DNA from: Physocladia obscura
Taxonomy: Eukaryota > Chytridiomycota > Chytridiomycetes > Chytridiales > Chytriomycetaceae
Length of the DNA: 27,680 bases
Direction of reading: 5' to 3'
NCBI GenBank assembly: GCA_027596945.1
Contig: JADGJH010000153.1
Span: 1-27,680 of the forward strand
Of the stretch, positions 1 to 10,414 are shown one piece after another; the first letter of the stretch is position 1; each line of letters opens with the position of its first letter. The notes under the pieces are model-generated. The model was not told where the DNA came from. It saw only the letters and a program-made list of their open reading frames with translations, and made no database searches. The translations under genes were made by a program, and so were the position numbers.

Positions 1-280
1 ACATATATATATATATATTAATTTTTTGTTAGTACTTCTATTCTTTTTTATTCGGGCGGTTATCATAAGAATCCATTTTCTCATAGAAATTAAATTTGCA
101 GCAATTTACGCGAGAATAAATACACAACCTTCATTCATATAACAAAGGTAAGTGGAAAATTGCTGGTGATGTCGTTTGTATATCTGGAAGAGGTGAAATG
201 AAAATCTTGGGTTTTTGAAATATTTTTTCACATTTATCTCTTCAGATTACAGAAAAACAAAAAATAAAAATAAAACAAAA
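1..280. other. Left-edge non-coding stretch
   Basis: AT-rich sequence downstream of the VPS16 stop codon. It begins with a short AT dinucleotide run at about 3-19. No open frame with recognisable protein similarity and no RNA gene was seen. It probably holds the VPS16 3' untranslated region and part of the next intergenic space. Confidence 0.5.
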
Positions 281-3200
281 TTATTCACTGGCACCATTTG
301 GAATTGCACTTTTGATCAAAGTCAAGAAAGGATTACTTTCCTGCCCACCCTCTCTCCTCAGTTGCTCTTGATAGATCTGAGAAATTAATGGAAACAGTTA
401 CTCAATCCGTTCTTCACAATCAAGAGCTACTCACTTTTGCCTGAGCAATCTCTCCTTTCTCTAAAAGTAGATCAACAACTGAATCAATAGCAATTATCTT
501 TCCGTTTGATTTTAGAAGCTTCAGTTTTACAAAACATTCAGTAAGTTTTTTTCAAATATTTATGAAAAAAGAAACCCCACAAACCTTATCTACGCCTTCC
601 CAATTTGCTGTTTCAACAAAAGCTCTTAATTTCAACCACAAATATCTTCGATCCGGCACCTTTAAATCACTTTTCAATTTTGCTGCGTTATTTGTGTAAC
701 CAAGAATCAGCAACTTGTATATTGTCTCGCTGATACTCAAGTTGCAAAACACTTCCCCAGTATCTTTTTCTAACGTAATTTGACTCCCAATAAGCTTAAT
801 ATGATCCTCAATCACTTTTGCTTCAAACCCCCCACCACTGCTGCCACTACCGCCATTACTTCCAACCCCCTTACCCCCAGCTTCCAAAAACAACCGAGCC
901 GCATCTTTCAGCTTTGATACACGGCTGTTAAATTGCGAAACTTCAAATGCCTCCCCAATAAGCACACGTGCCATATCAACTCTCCGATCATCCTGATAAT
1001 AAAAATCCTTCAATAGTTGCATATCCTGCATACTTCGTGCATACCCCTCGACAAGCTCTATTGCAATACTTTTTCCCTTCAAAATTCTGAAAAATTCTGC
1101 CATATTGTGTTTACGTTTCACATGAAGAATCACAGCATATGCAAGATCCATATCACCACTTTCAATTGCTTTGACAAGAGCGCGATCATCGAGATCCATA
1201 CTCATGAGAATTGGAACTTGGTTGGCAGCAATAGGTTCGTAGTCAAGAAGCTGTGCTGCAAGTTGCGTTGCACCATGTTGGTATGCGGTCTTGGCAATTT
1301 GGATATATGATATGTTTGGTACTTTTTCAGAGAGTTTTTTTACAATGATGTCAAGGAGTGCCTGCATGTCACTGTCTCCACTTATTATTGCGTTTTTAAT
1401 CTTTGTGCATGCCCAATGAATGAGAATTCGTGATGGATTTGATTTGATTTGATTGCAAATATTGAGTGCCAAAGAGTAGTGGAGTCGCTGTGCAAGGCGA
1501 CCAGTAAGAACTTCAGGTGTAAGTTGGCAATATCTTGTTATTTTTATTGTTGTTGTTGAAGATGTTTTCTTTTCAGTCAAAAAACCATTGAAAAAAATAA
1601 AAAATTATTAACTGTGAAAAAGTCAACGGAATTCCAATTTCAAATCTGCGAACAGCGTTTAGAACCCGAATTGTTTCACAAATATTTGTGAACTTGTCCG
1701 CATTATATTCTGGGATGAAGCACTTTCCAAAGGAAGCTGCCTACTCAAAAAACATCAAAAATCAACATAAATATCGTTTAGCACTGATGTGGAAGAAATA
1801 TTGCAAACAAACCCGCAGCAAAGACTTTTGCCTGGACGAATTAAACTCATGCGCAGCAGCTTCAAGGCACGTATCAACGGCAAGTGACAGCTCTGATTTG
1901 ATATTTCGAATATTTTCGTCAGCGCGTGGACTCTTTTTCTATTATCAAGATTATATTGCCAATTCGTCATGCAAGAGATATGAGAAAAATTAAATGAAAC
2001 CTGAAAATTATCAAATGCGTCATACAATATTGCCCCAGGAGCGGTAGATCCAATTTTAAATACATCTTCAGTCGCATCTGTATAAAAGACGTGGGACGTC
2101 AAAAATTAGTTTTTTTTCCAAACCAAACTTAACTTACTCGGAACTTTTTCTATAAACCAAGATTTTTCGCTACCAACAACTCGAACGCCATCAATCTCGC
2201 TGATAAGAACACAAACGCCTTCAACAGTCCATCGAATCGAGTCGCTAAATGGGCCTACAATAACAATTGAATCTTCCCAATGCAGAGCAACTGCATCGTT
2301 ACCACACCATGCCATATTAAGAGGAGAAGTCGAAGCTCCAGGATTGAATTCGGCAAGTTGCTTAGTAAAATCAGCTGAAATGACAAGAACTTTCGCAGAT
2401 ATTGTGGCGGTAGAAAAAAGGGAAATAAATTTCGCGTTCGGTGAAAACGCAATATTTGTGTATGGCCCAGAATTCAGACGTAAATCTTGTATCGAATTTA
2501 CATCAATTTGGAGGAGAGTTGATTTAATGGCGAGAAGTATTGTTGGCAGATTAGACAAAGCTTGGTGGGGAGGAATGACGATCCAGGCAGTTGGACGAAC
2601 TGAGAAGCCTTCTCCAATCAATTACAAATTTAATTATTACTTTAATGTAAATAATGTATATCAAACCTGAATCTGGAAGTAATAAAGGTTTAGGCTCATT
2701 TAACTTGTCGACTAGAATAAGCTTCACGTTTCCTGTCAAGGCCACAAATCCAGTTCCAAAAAATCGGCATTCCAATACACCAAAATCGCGTGCTTCCTGA
2801 TTATCAGAAGGTAAAAAATAAAATTAAAAAACAAATTTGAATTATCAAAACAAACTAGATGATACCGTTCCAAGCGTAAAAGAGAATGACTCGCCCCAAA
2901 AATCGACAACCTTCACTAGGCCAGCCTCAAACACGCATACCAGTTTCTCAGACGTTGTCCAGTCCATTGCCACAATTCGTCCAGTGTCTTTTTCGTACTA
3001 TTTTCAACAGAGTTAATTACACACAAAATAGTAACTTAAGTCACATCATTGTGGTCTCACATGAATCTGATTTATGAGCCGACCAGCCGCGGAATATAGC
3101 GAGACAGTCTGCTTTGCAGCTAAAGCGGCCTGGATTGCAAGCGCGCGAGTGTCATTTTTGAGCAAAGCTGGTGGTGGAGACGGGAATGCGGAACGTTCGT

Positions 3201-3386
3201 TAAAACAGATATGCGTGCAGTAATGTGTGAGAACAATTGATCAGATAAAGCGAATTACCAACCAATCGGTCCACCAAATGGCGCCGCAGCCACCAAATGT
3301 TTAGTCACATCTATACCGCGCCACAACAAAGAATAAACGTCGCTCTTCCGGTAAAACTTGTTGTTCAGTGGACTCCATTCATTCAT
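281..3386 (-). CDS. VPS16: VPS16 homologue, HOPS/CORVET core subunit (11 exons)
   Basis: Subunit of the HOPS and CORVET tethering complexes, which act in fusion at late endosomes and the vacuole. Proposed exons: 3386-3263, 3167-3061, 2997-2866, 2796-2667, 2608-2138, 2077-2001, 1938-1813, 1740-1613, 1533-585, 518-435 and 376-281. They keep frame and give 807 residues, close to the usual length (about 800-840). The N-terminal half reads as a beta-propeller, with [20 protein letters not shown] and [19 protein letters not shown]. The C-terminal helical region has [45 protein letters not shown] and [19 protein letters not shown], all typical of VPS16. The start is the first ATG before the conserved N-terminus (MNEWSPL). 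A Gly/Ser-rich loop interrupts the helical region near 820-870. The last two short exons are the least certain. Confidence 0.93.
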
Positions 3387-3414
3387 TTTAAGGTAAAAAA
3401 TGTTATTAAATTCT

Positions 3415-4130
3415 TTATTTTCGATCCTCTGAGACTCAACCATACCATCGACAGACGAATTTGAAAGAAAAAAAGAATGAGACGTCGAAAATATAAAGCA
3501 TAGAGCCCTCACCGTGCGTCTTGACAAACTGATCCAAACGCGCATTTTCACTCCGTAAATCCTCCAATCGCGATTCAACTTTCACCTTTTCTCCATTCAA
3601 CGCCTCGATTCGTCTTTTCAGTGCTTCGACTTCACTAACAGCAGTGACCTGTGGAATCCGAAGAGTTTCATGCGCGATTAAGTTATTGAGTAATTCAAGC
3701 TATATACACAAAAACCTGTTCTTTTTCAAGAGCAATCGTCTCCTTCTCCTACTTTATTACCGTTATTTTAACAAGCAACAATAAAAATCAAACAAAGGCA
3801 TGCCTGCAACTGGCACTGCTCCTTGAGTTCGGCTGTTACACTAAGCATTTTTTCGAGCTCTTCACGGGCAATGCGCGTTCGTTCAGTGAGTGCGGCAATA
3901 TTATTTGCAAATTTCGTGGCTCTGTAAGACAAGAGAGTTTTTGTTGGTTCATCTCGTGTTTGGATCAAACACAAAGAAAGTATCAAAAGCTGAAGGATCA
4001 AGATTGCGATCGGACAACGTGCATTCAAAACACGATTTGTTCGGACAACTTATTCGTTCTTTCAGATGTACGCAGCACAACACACACGGCACCTGGGCAC
4101 TTTGTCTGGTGTGGTAATGTCACTACTCAT
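3415..4130 (-). CDS. Proposed small Cys-cluster plus coiled-coil protein
   Basis: Not recognised. A six-exon model keeps frame: 4130-4093, 4048-3971, 3921-3804, 3748-3716, 3648-3513 and 3428-3415, about 138 residues. The N-terminus has a Cys pattern (CPNKSCFEC), followed by strongly heptad-like charged sequence (AALTERTRIAREELEKML, VEALKRRIEALNGEKVKVE, LEDLRSENARLDQF) that should form a coiled coil. The second intron boundary near 3971, the 44-base first intron and the GC donor at 3803-3802 are the weak points. A Cys motif followed by a coiled coil resembles the N-terminal half of Atg14/UVRAG-type PI3-kinase subunits, but no C-terminal domain fits before the VPS16 start 28 bases downstream. 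Alternatively these exons are a misread 5' part of something else. The coiled-coil exons are convincing; the ends are not. Confidence 0.45.
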
Positions 4131-4167
4131 TAATGGCGCAAAATATTGTTTTCAAAGAAATCCGAAA
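4131..4167. promoter_or_regulatory. Very short divergent intergenic region
   Basis: Only 37 bases separate the proposed start of the minus-strand coiled-coil gene from the glutathione synthetase ATG. If both starts are right, the promoters must overlap the opposite 5' ends. An in-frame upstream ATG for glutathione synthetase at 4117 would overlap the neighbour, but the family's conserved N-terminus begins right after the ATG at 4168. Confidence 0.35.
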
Positions 4168-6214
4168 ATGGAAAGTGAACTGAGTATTGCAGTGGATTTT
4201 GCTGTTATCAGTGGATTAGCTATGCGCACTGCATCCGGATCAGTGACGCACGCGCCATTTGCTCTTGCGCCCGCTACGATTCCGGAGCATTGTTTCCGTA
4301 CTGCGGTTGCCCTCCAGCCACTCTTCAACTTACTTGTTCACACAGTGTCCCAAGACTCTGCTTTTCTTGTTTCAGTTATGGACGAGTATGCTTACCTCTA
4401 TTAATTCTTTCACTCTCGCTCTCGTGCGCTTTGTCTCTCACTTTCTCATACACTCTCTTTATATTATATATGTATGTATGTGTTGACGAATTGGTTTCTT
4501 GCAGACTTAGCTTAGCAGATGACTTTGTTGAAAAATGCTACAAAATATATAAACATATTTTGGCTGAAGGATCTTCTCAGGTTTTTCCAAGTTTTCTACG
4601 CTCAGATCTCATCTCGTCTTAATTTCCATTGCGAAATATTGCGTATTTTGCAAAATTACCACAGTCAATCACTCTCGGCATTCACCGATCAGATTATTTG
4701 CTGCACCAGCCAATCGCTTCGAAATCAAAAATTGAAATTCAGCAAGTTGAACTGAACACAATTGCCGCGTCTTTTGCCAGTCTTTCTCATAAAACAACAA
4801 AATTGCATAAGTTGCGTATTCTGATTTTCCAAAATCAAATAGAAGCAGATTCACAAAAATATATCATAAAACATATTCTTCAATTAATTTTATTACTTGA
4901 TCAGATTTCTTTATGATCGGTCTGATTCGCCTGTAAAGTATAACTTGCCCGAAAATAATTCTTTGACAGGATTGACAAAAGCTCTTGCTCGTGCTTGGGA
5001 ATTGTACAACAATAAAAGGTATTCTAAAACTCGTATTATCTTTTTAACCGAAAGATTTTTTTTAGTGCGGTTGTTGTGATGGTTGTTCAGCCTGGTGAAA
5101 AAAATACTTTTGATCAAAGATGGCTTGAAAATTCTCTATTTGAACAGTTCGTAATATTACATATATAAGTTTCTTCCGTCACTTATTCTTACTAAAAATT
5201 ATGCGTTTCTTTCTCCTATCTTTTTTTTTCCAGATACAATGTCAAGCTTATCAGAAGATCAATGGCTGAAATTAATGAACAGGGGACTCTTAGTGGCGCT
5301 GATCGAAAACTCATCTTGTAAGTGTAACTATTTTCGTTAGAGGCTTGGAATATTCCCAAGCACAAGTTATTTATTATTTACAAACAGGACAGGCAATATT
5401 GAAGTTGCAGTTGCGTATTTTAGAGCTGGGTATGCTCCCACAGATTATCCAACAGAAAAGGTTACAGTTTTTTGTCATGCCAGGTTAAATATTTTTTTAA
5501 ATTGCCCTCTTACTCTTAAATGTTGAGGAATGGGATTCTCGTCTATTAATTGAACGCTCGCATGCAATCAAATGCCCGAATGTAGCATACCATCTTGTTG
5601 GTTCAAAGAAGATTCAACAAATTCTTGCAAACCCAAACATTTTGGAAAAGTTAGTCCCCTTTCCCCTTTTTTTATAATTTTTTTTTTACAATATTCGCAA
5701 TCTGCAGATTTGTTCCACATAAGCCGCATGCAAATCTTTTGCGTAGCTCTTTCACTGGTCTGTTTCCGCTTGACACATCACTATCTGGTCTCGCAGCTGT
5801 TGCATCAGCGCTTGAAAGTCCAGAAAGATATGTGATGAAGCCGCAACGTGAAGGTGGCGGAAACAATATTTACGGCGTGGATGTTCGAACTGCTTTGCAA
5901 AAACTAACGCCTGCTGAGCGAAACGCATATATTTTGATGGAGTTAATCAAGCCTCCTCCGGCTCGTGGAATCCTTGTTAGAGACGGCGTAGCTTTTGAAA
6001 GAGATGTTATTAGTGAACTTGGTATCTATGGAATTTGGATAAGGCATGGCAATCACTTTTTTTTTTCCTTTCTAATGAAAAAAAAAACAGTGAAAATTCT
6101 GTTGTTCATTTGAATGAAGCGGCAGGACATTTGCTCAGAACCAAAGTCGCCGATTCCAATGAAGGGGGCGTTGCAGCTGGGTACTCTGTTTTGGACTCTC
6201 CAAACTTAGTTTGA
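4168..6214 (+). CDS. GSH2: Glutathione synthetase, eukaryotic type (10 exons)
   Basis: Catalyses ATP-dependent joining of gamma-glutamylcysteine and glycine, the second step of glutathione synthesis; cytosolic. Exons: 4168-4385, 4505-4580, 4665-4810, 4905-5018, 5066-5146, 5234-5317, 5388-5460, 5528-5649, 5708-6043 and 6091-6214. All phases match and give 457 residues, near the family's usual 470-490. Recognisable blocks in order: [101 protein letters not shown], the Gly-rich ATP loop [13 protein letters not shown] and the C-terminal [16 protein letters not shown] loop. The ninth intron appears to use a GC donor (AAG|GC at 6044). An AATAAA lies just after the stop. It converges on the F-box-like gene 33 bases away. 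Confidence 0.96.
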
Positions 6215-6225
6215 TCTTCACTGCC

Positions 6226-6231
6226 AATAAA
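6226..6231 (+). terminator. Candidate polyadenylation signal AATAAA of GSH2
   Basis: A canonical AATAAA lies 12 bases after the glutathione synthetase stop, in the 33-base gap before the convergent F-box-like gene's stop. The 3' ends of the two transcripts probably overlap. Confidence 0.4.
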
Positions 6232-6247
6232 GATCTTGTGATTTTAG

Positions 6248-7292
6248 TCAAATATTAAATTTATATAATTCTATCCATCTTTTTCCAAGCATATTTAAGT
6301 GCGATGCCACGTTCAGTGCACCAAAGGTCGTAATTGTATTTTCCAAAACACTTTTTGGGCTAACACTAATCATGTGAAGGCAAATGCTACCTCTCTCGGA
6401 ACCCTTCACATGAAATTCATTTTCTGACGATTTTTTTACAGAAATGTCATGTGGGACTGCAAATGCTCCACAAGCCAGTCCAACATCACAGTCAGCAATA
6501 AATTCGATCAAGCCGCCTTCTTGACAGACCTGAATTAACTTGGATATATTTTCATTGGACAAATCCATGCAATGCTCTTGATTTGTTATTGCGTTATCTG
6601 CAGACTTGTACTTCAGTGTCACAAAACCTGGAGACCATTTCTCAAACTTTTTGAAAATGTCATTTAAATTTATCGGATTCATTATGAAACAAGATCGTGC
6701 GAAGATTCGTAATCCACCTGTTTTGAATTATTCAAAAAAAAAAAATATAAAAAAAGTTTTCACCTTCAAATCCAAAATTCTCCACGGCAACAAGCTGAAC
6801 ACAAGCAATTCCACAAAGTTTCTCATCACTATTTTCCAATTTCTTATCTTTAATTGCCTGTTTTTCCACCTCATTCGCCTCTAGTTGCTCCCCCTCCACA
6901 CCATCAATCTCTATAACCATACCGTCAACAACTTTACCCCTAGAAATTGAGTCAGAACTGAAGTTTCCATCGTTATCTTTGAAAATCAATGACTTGTGTG
7001 TTCTCGTAATTCTTTCGACAGCTAAATCATCCAAAGTCCCATTTCTAGCAGACAAAAAAAGCATAGACCCAATGACGATTCTGTCCAAAAAAACTCGTGA
7101 TAGACCTTCCACGCTCAGCATAAAAGATGACACGGATTTATATCGTTTGACTCTGTTGAATGAGTCTGCACCAGAATTTATTAAAAGTGAAAACCATCGA
7201 CAAACACGTCTTAGTTTCAGTAAAGAGTTGAAATGGATGTAAATGAGGATCGCGGAAATTGTTTCTCTTGGCAGTTGAGTGAAATGAGCCAT
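6248..7292 (-). CDS. F-box-like protein of unknown substrate (2 exons)
   Basis: Two exons, 7292-6764 and 6717-6248, join in phase (FGFE|GGLRIF) and give 332 residues. The first 45 residues look like an F-box: LPRETISAILIYIHF followed by LLKLRRVCRWFSLLI. Such proteins usually bind Skp1 and bring substrates to SCF ubiquitin ligases. No LRR, WD40 or Kelch repeats are visible after it. The middle has an acidic/Lys-rich stretch (GEQLEANEVEKQAIKDKK), and the C-terminal 150 residues are unrecognised. The chosen ATG has a favourable context and starts right before the F-box. The frame stays open upstream to 7487, where the codon is GTG; an in-frame ATG near 7370 is an alternative start. Confidence 0.7.
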
Positions 7293-8227
7293 CTTGGAGG
7301 AAATTCGGTTAGCAATGGGATTTCCGAGATTTTCAGCTGATTTTCTAGTAAGTTTTTGTTCCAATACCATACAGGTTTTGAATGAGAAAGTGGAAAAATG
7401 TTTTTTGAAACCTTTTAGTTCTCCTTGACGGAAGTTTGGAATGTAAATATATTCCCTGAAACGTTTAATAAATTCCCATTCACACACTGCAAATCAAACA
7501 TTGAGAATTTTTGGAATTCAATTTCTTGGATTGCATTTTTTCAACTTTTTGATTTTCTAATTTATAACTATGTTCGGTAATCAATAACTAGTTTTTTTTT
7601 TGCTTTAAAAATAAGAATTATCTATTCAGTTATCCGTTTGACCAGAACATAAAATTTTTAAAGTCATTACAGAGAAAAACACAAAAACGTAAATTCGTTG
7701 ATGACTGCACTTATTTTTGTCCAGTTAGTGTTGAAAAAGAATTTCCGAATGAAAAGCAAATGAGGCTTAGAGAAAGATAAGAGGCAAGAGGTGCTTAAGT
7801 CAAGGTAGCCTGGTTGTTCAATAATCGAACAATAATGACCGTGGGACAGATTGAATGAACTTAAGAGTATAAACTCGGAAAGAAGGTGTTTTTATAGAAA
7901 AAGAAACTAATAACAAGGCGATTAATAAGTAAGATGTCCAGGAAAAATTAGGTTGGGAAAAAATTCGCCCAAATTAGACTGAGCTCGTAATTGTCACGTT
8001 TATATAATTATTAATGTTTTAATACCCAAAATAATTCTCAAAAATTCACATGGAACCGATAGCATATTTGGCACTATCTTGGCAAGAAATAATTGTCTTT
8101 AGAACGTGGCAAACAAAATCATGGGGGCAGGTTCAAATCACATAGGTTTAAAAATAAAAAAATCAGAAAGTTCAAATAAAAGTTGCAACATTATTGTCTA
8201 TCCTCTGCAAAATTACATCAAACAATA
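7293..8227. other. Gene-free stretch of about 0.9 kb
   Basis: This lies between the divergent F-box-like and DM9 genes. The part nearest 7292 may be 5' coding sequence of the F-box gene if an upstream start is used. The rest is AT-rich with no convincing frame on either strand. A TATATAA at about 8001-8007 could serve the DM9 gene, whose ATG is about 220 bases downstream. No tRNA or repeat was recognised. Confidence 0.5.
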
Positions 8228-9560
8228 ATGCAACCAACCTATCCGCCACCATCAAATTTGCAAGCCGTCTATGGCGGAGCATTCCGTCCCCAACAGCAAT
8301 CGGTATCAATTATTTCTCTGTGACACTCAGCCTCATTCCACCCGACAAAAACAAAACACAAAAAAGAATGAAGGATGGCGCAACCTGAACAAGTACAATT
8401 CACGATCTGGTCGTCCCGCGTATTCCACGTATGAATCAATGCATGGTCCAATCATCTGGCGCGTCGTGAATGGCCTGCTTCCAATCGATGCAATCCAGGT
8501 TTGATCAACAAATCCCACGATTTTCAGTTTAGCAAACACTATATTTTTTTGCCTGTAGCTTGGTCGCGATTCTGATGGCGCTCCAATCTACGCCGCACGA
8601 GCGCCTCTTCACGGTGGCTGGCATATTGGCAAATGCCGCAATGCGCATTCCGCAAACATCTCGTACGGCGGCAACGAAGTACAAATCCACAACTCCTTTG
8701 AAATCCTCTGTGGTCCGCCAACAAGCATCGTCACTGTTCCGCAGTCCGGCCACTTGGATCTCGTCGGACTCGCGACGCAGCCGCTTGAGGGAGGTTACGA
8801 GGCAAATGGCGAGCGGCTGTTTGTCGCGCTTGCCGAACGCATCGACGGGAGTCTGCAGGTGGGCAAATGTGGGCCGGCAATGAATGGATGCGACTATGGA
8901 TACGGTGGACGTGAGGAAACTACGTTTTCATATCGTGTCGTTTGCGTCGCGGCTGCAAGTGGTATTGTGTTTGGCGGGGCGCCGTTTTCTCCCCCCAGTA
9001 ACCCACCACCGCCGTTATCACGCGGTTTTGGCGGCGACGGCTATGCATTGACGGATGCGCGTTATGGCGGAACAGTTATTACTGGGAGTCAGCCAGCTTT
9101 TTCACATTACGGCCCCGTGTTTTGGGAAACTGTTATCGATCGGCAACTTCCTTTCAGTCCGGTACAACTTGGTCGTGACTCTGATGGTGCACCGTTGTTT
9201 GCGGCTCGTGCTGCAATGCACGGAGGTTGGCATGTCGGTAAATGCCGCAACGGGAGAGAGGCATTCATATCGTATGGCGGAGCTGAACAGATTGTCCATG
9301 GTGATTTTCAAGTACTTTGTGGCTCTCCGAACGCTATTGTCGCTATTCCACAATCTGGTCATTTGAATATTGCTGCACTGCCAATGCAGCCTTTGGAGTC
9401 TGGGCATGAAGAAAACGGAGAAAGGCTTTATATCGGATTAGTCAATTTTGAAGGTGGTGTACAAGTTGGCAAGTGTAGTATCGCGATAAATGGGTGCAAT
9501 TTTGGATATGATGGCCGGGAAGAATCTTCGCATCACTACTCTGTTGTTTCTCTTCGTTGA
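8228..9560 (+). CDS. Four-module DM9 (DUF3421) repeat protein (3 exons)
   Basis: Exons 8228-8302, 8367-8498 and 8559-9560 keep phase and give 402 residues. The protein has two similar halves, each holding a pair of DM9 modules. The repeated signature is LGRDSDGAP-(I/L)-(Y/F)-AARA, then GGWH(I/V)GKCRN, a (S/Y)YGG-x-E turn and an aromatic strand ending in LCG. The second module of each half reads QPLE-G-x-E-NGERL, then G-x-x-QVGKC and NGC-x-(Y/F)-GY-(G/D)-GREE. DM9 proteins known from insects and molluscs include cytosolic and secreted forms, and some bind mannose. No signal peptide or membrane segment is visible, so a cytoplasmic location is likely. Function in fungi is unknown to me. The first intron is inferred from lining up the halves. 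Confidence 0.85.
8559..9250 (+). repeat. Internal duplication within the DM9 gene
   Basis: The segment from 8559 to about 8640 and the segment from 9168 to about 9250 are homologous at DNA and protein level: both begin with the codons for LGRDSDGAP and run through GGWH-x-GKCRN. The wider unit of two DM9 modules is about 600 bases. The halves have diverged clearly, so this is an old duplication. Confidence 0.8.
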
Positions 9561-9604
9561 TTGATGTTTTTTTATTGTTTTTCGAAAAGTAAAAAATACG
9601 TTTT

Positions 9605-10414
9605 TTAATTTTGTGAATTGAAAAATTCGATTGAAGCCTCGAATGCCTTGTCTTTCTGTGCATTCACATGGGGGTCACTTGTAGATCCTCTAACAGCAAA
9701 ACCATGCTCGACCCCTTCGAACCAATCAACCTTTGATTTAATTTGTTGCTTTTTTGCGAGAGAATTCTTGATTTTCTCACGTTCTTTGATGCCAATTTGA
9801 TTATCAATTTCGGCAAGAACAAAGTAAATTGGTTTTTGAATCAATTCAATGTCGCCAGGGATTTTAATCATGCCACCGGGGTGAGCAGCGGCAACAACAT
9901 CTGCAATGTCGGGTTTTTGAGCAATCTTGATTGCGATCGAGCCACCCCAACAGTAGCCCTGGACAGCAACTTTCTCAAAGCTGTGGGAAACATTAAGCGC
10001 GGCAATGACCTCAGTGATAATAGTACAGCCCTTGTCGCTAGAGTTGCGCAAGATAAAGAGGGGGAAAAGCGACAAGAACCGTAGAAAAGCCTTTGCATAG
10101 CCGAATTTCGAGTTTCCATTTTTTTCCAATGAGTCCATAATATCTGCAGGCATCTCTGAGCCATTGAATAAGTCGGGCACAACGCACGCAAAGCCACGCG
10201 AAGCAAAACGGTCGGCAATAAGTCGAGAGTTTGGCAGAGTGAAACCAAATATATCGGTGGCAATGACCACCAGTGTCAGTTTGTTTGCAGATTCGCCATC
10301 ATTCGAATTTTCTGCAGGCCATGCAACATATGCTGAGTGTCCTCCAATTTGTTCAACGCGCCCGGTTCCTACTCCGCTTTCGACAACACCTTTGCAGCAC
10401 GCAATCGACGACAT
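9605..10414 (-). CDS. Dienelactone hydrolase family protein (alpha/beta hydrolase)
   Basis: Intronless, 269 residues, close to the family's usual 230-270. Dienelactone hydrolases use a Cys-Asp-His triad. Here the nucleophile is Cys155 in GYCWGG, the acid is probably Asp204 (AEIDNQIG) and the base is His237 (EHGFAVRG). TDIFGFTLPNSRLIADRFA and GFACVVPDLF match the family's N-terminal part. Fungal members such as yeast Aim2 are widespread, cytosolic and mostly of unknown substrate, so a role in chloroaromatic degradation should not be assumed. The ATG is followed by a Cys-containing N-terminus (SSIACCKG) typical of fungal members. It is convergent with the DM9 gene (44 bases) and divergent from the helicase. 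Confidence 0.92.
   Translation of the reverse strand: MSSIACCKGVVESGVGTGRVEQIGGHSAYVAWPAENSNDGESANKLTLVVIATDIFGFTLPNSRLIADRFASRGFACVVPDLFNGSEMPADIMDSLEKNGNSKFGYAKAFLRFLSLFPLFILRNSSDKGCTIITEVIAALNVSHSFEKVAVQGYCWGGSIAIKIAQKPDIADVVAAAHPGGMIKIPGDIELIQKPIYFVLAEIDNQIGIKEREKIKNSLAKKQQIKSKVDWFEGVEHGFAVRGSTSDPHVNAQKDKAFEASIEFFNSQN

Noticed and set aside
1..20. AT dinucleotide run as a possible telomere or origin
   Set aside because: It is too short and lacks telomere repeat units; simple AT runs are common in this AT-rich genome.
8118..8146. A GGTTCAAATC-like T-arm suggesting a tRNA
   Set aside because: No matching acceptor stem, D-arm or anticodon arm could be found around it on either strand.
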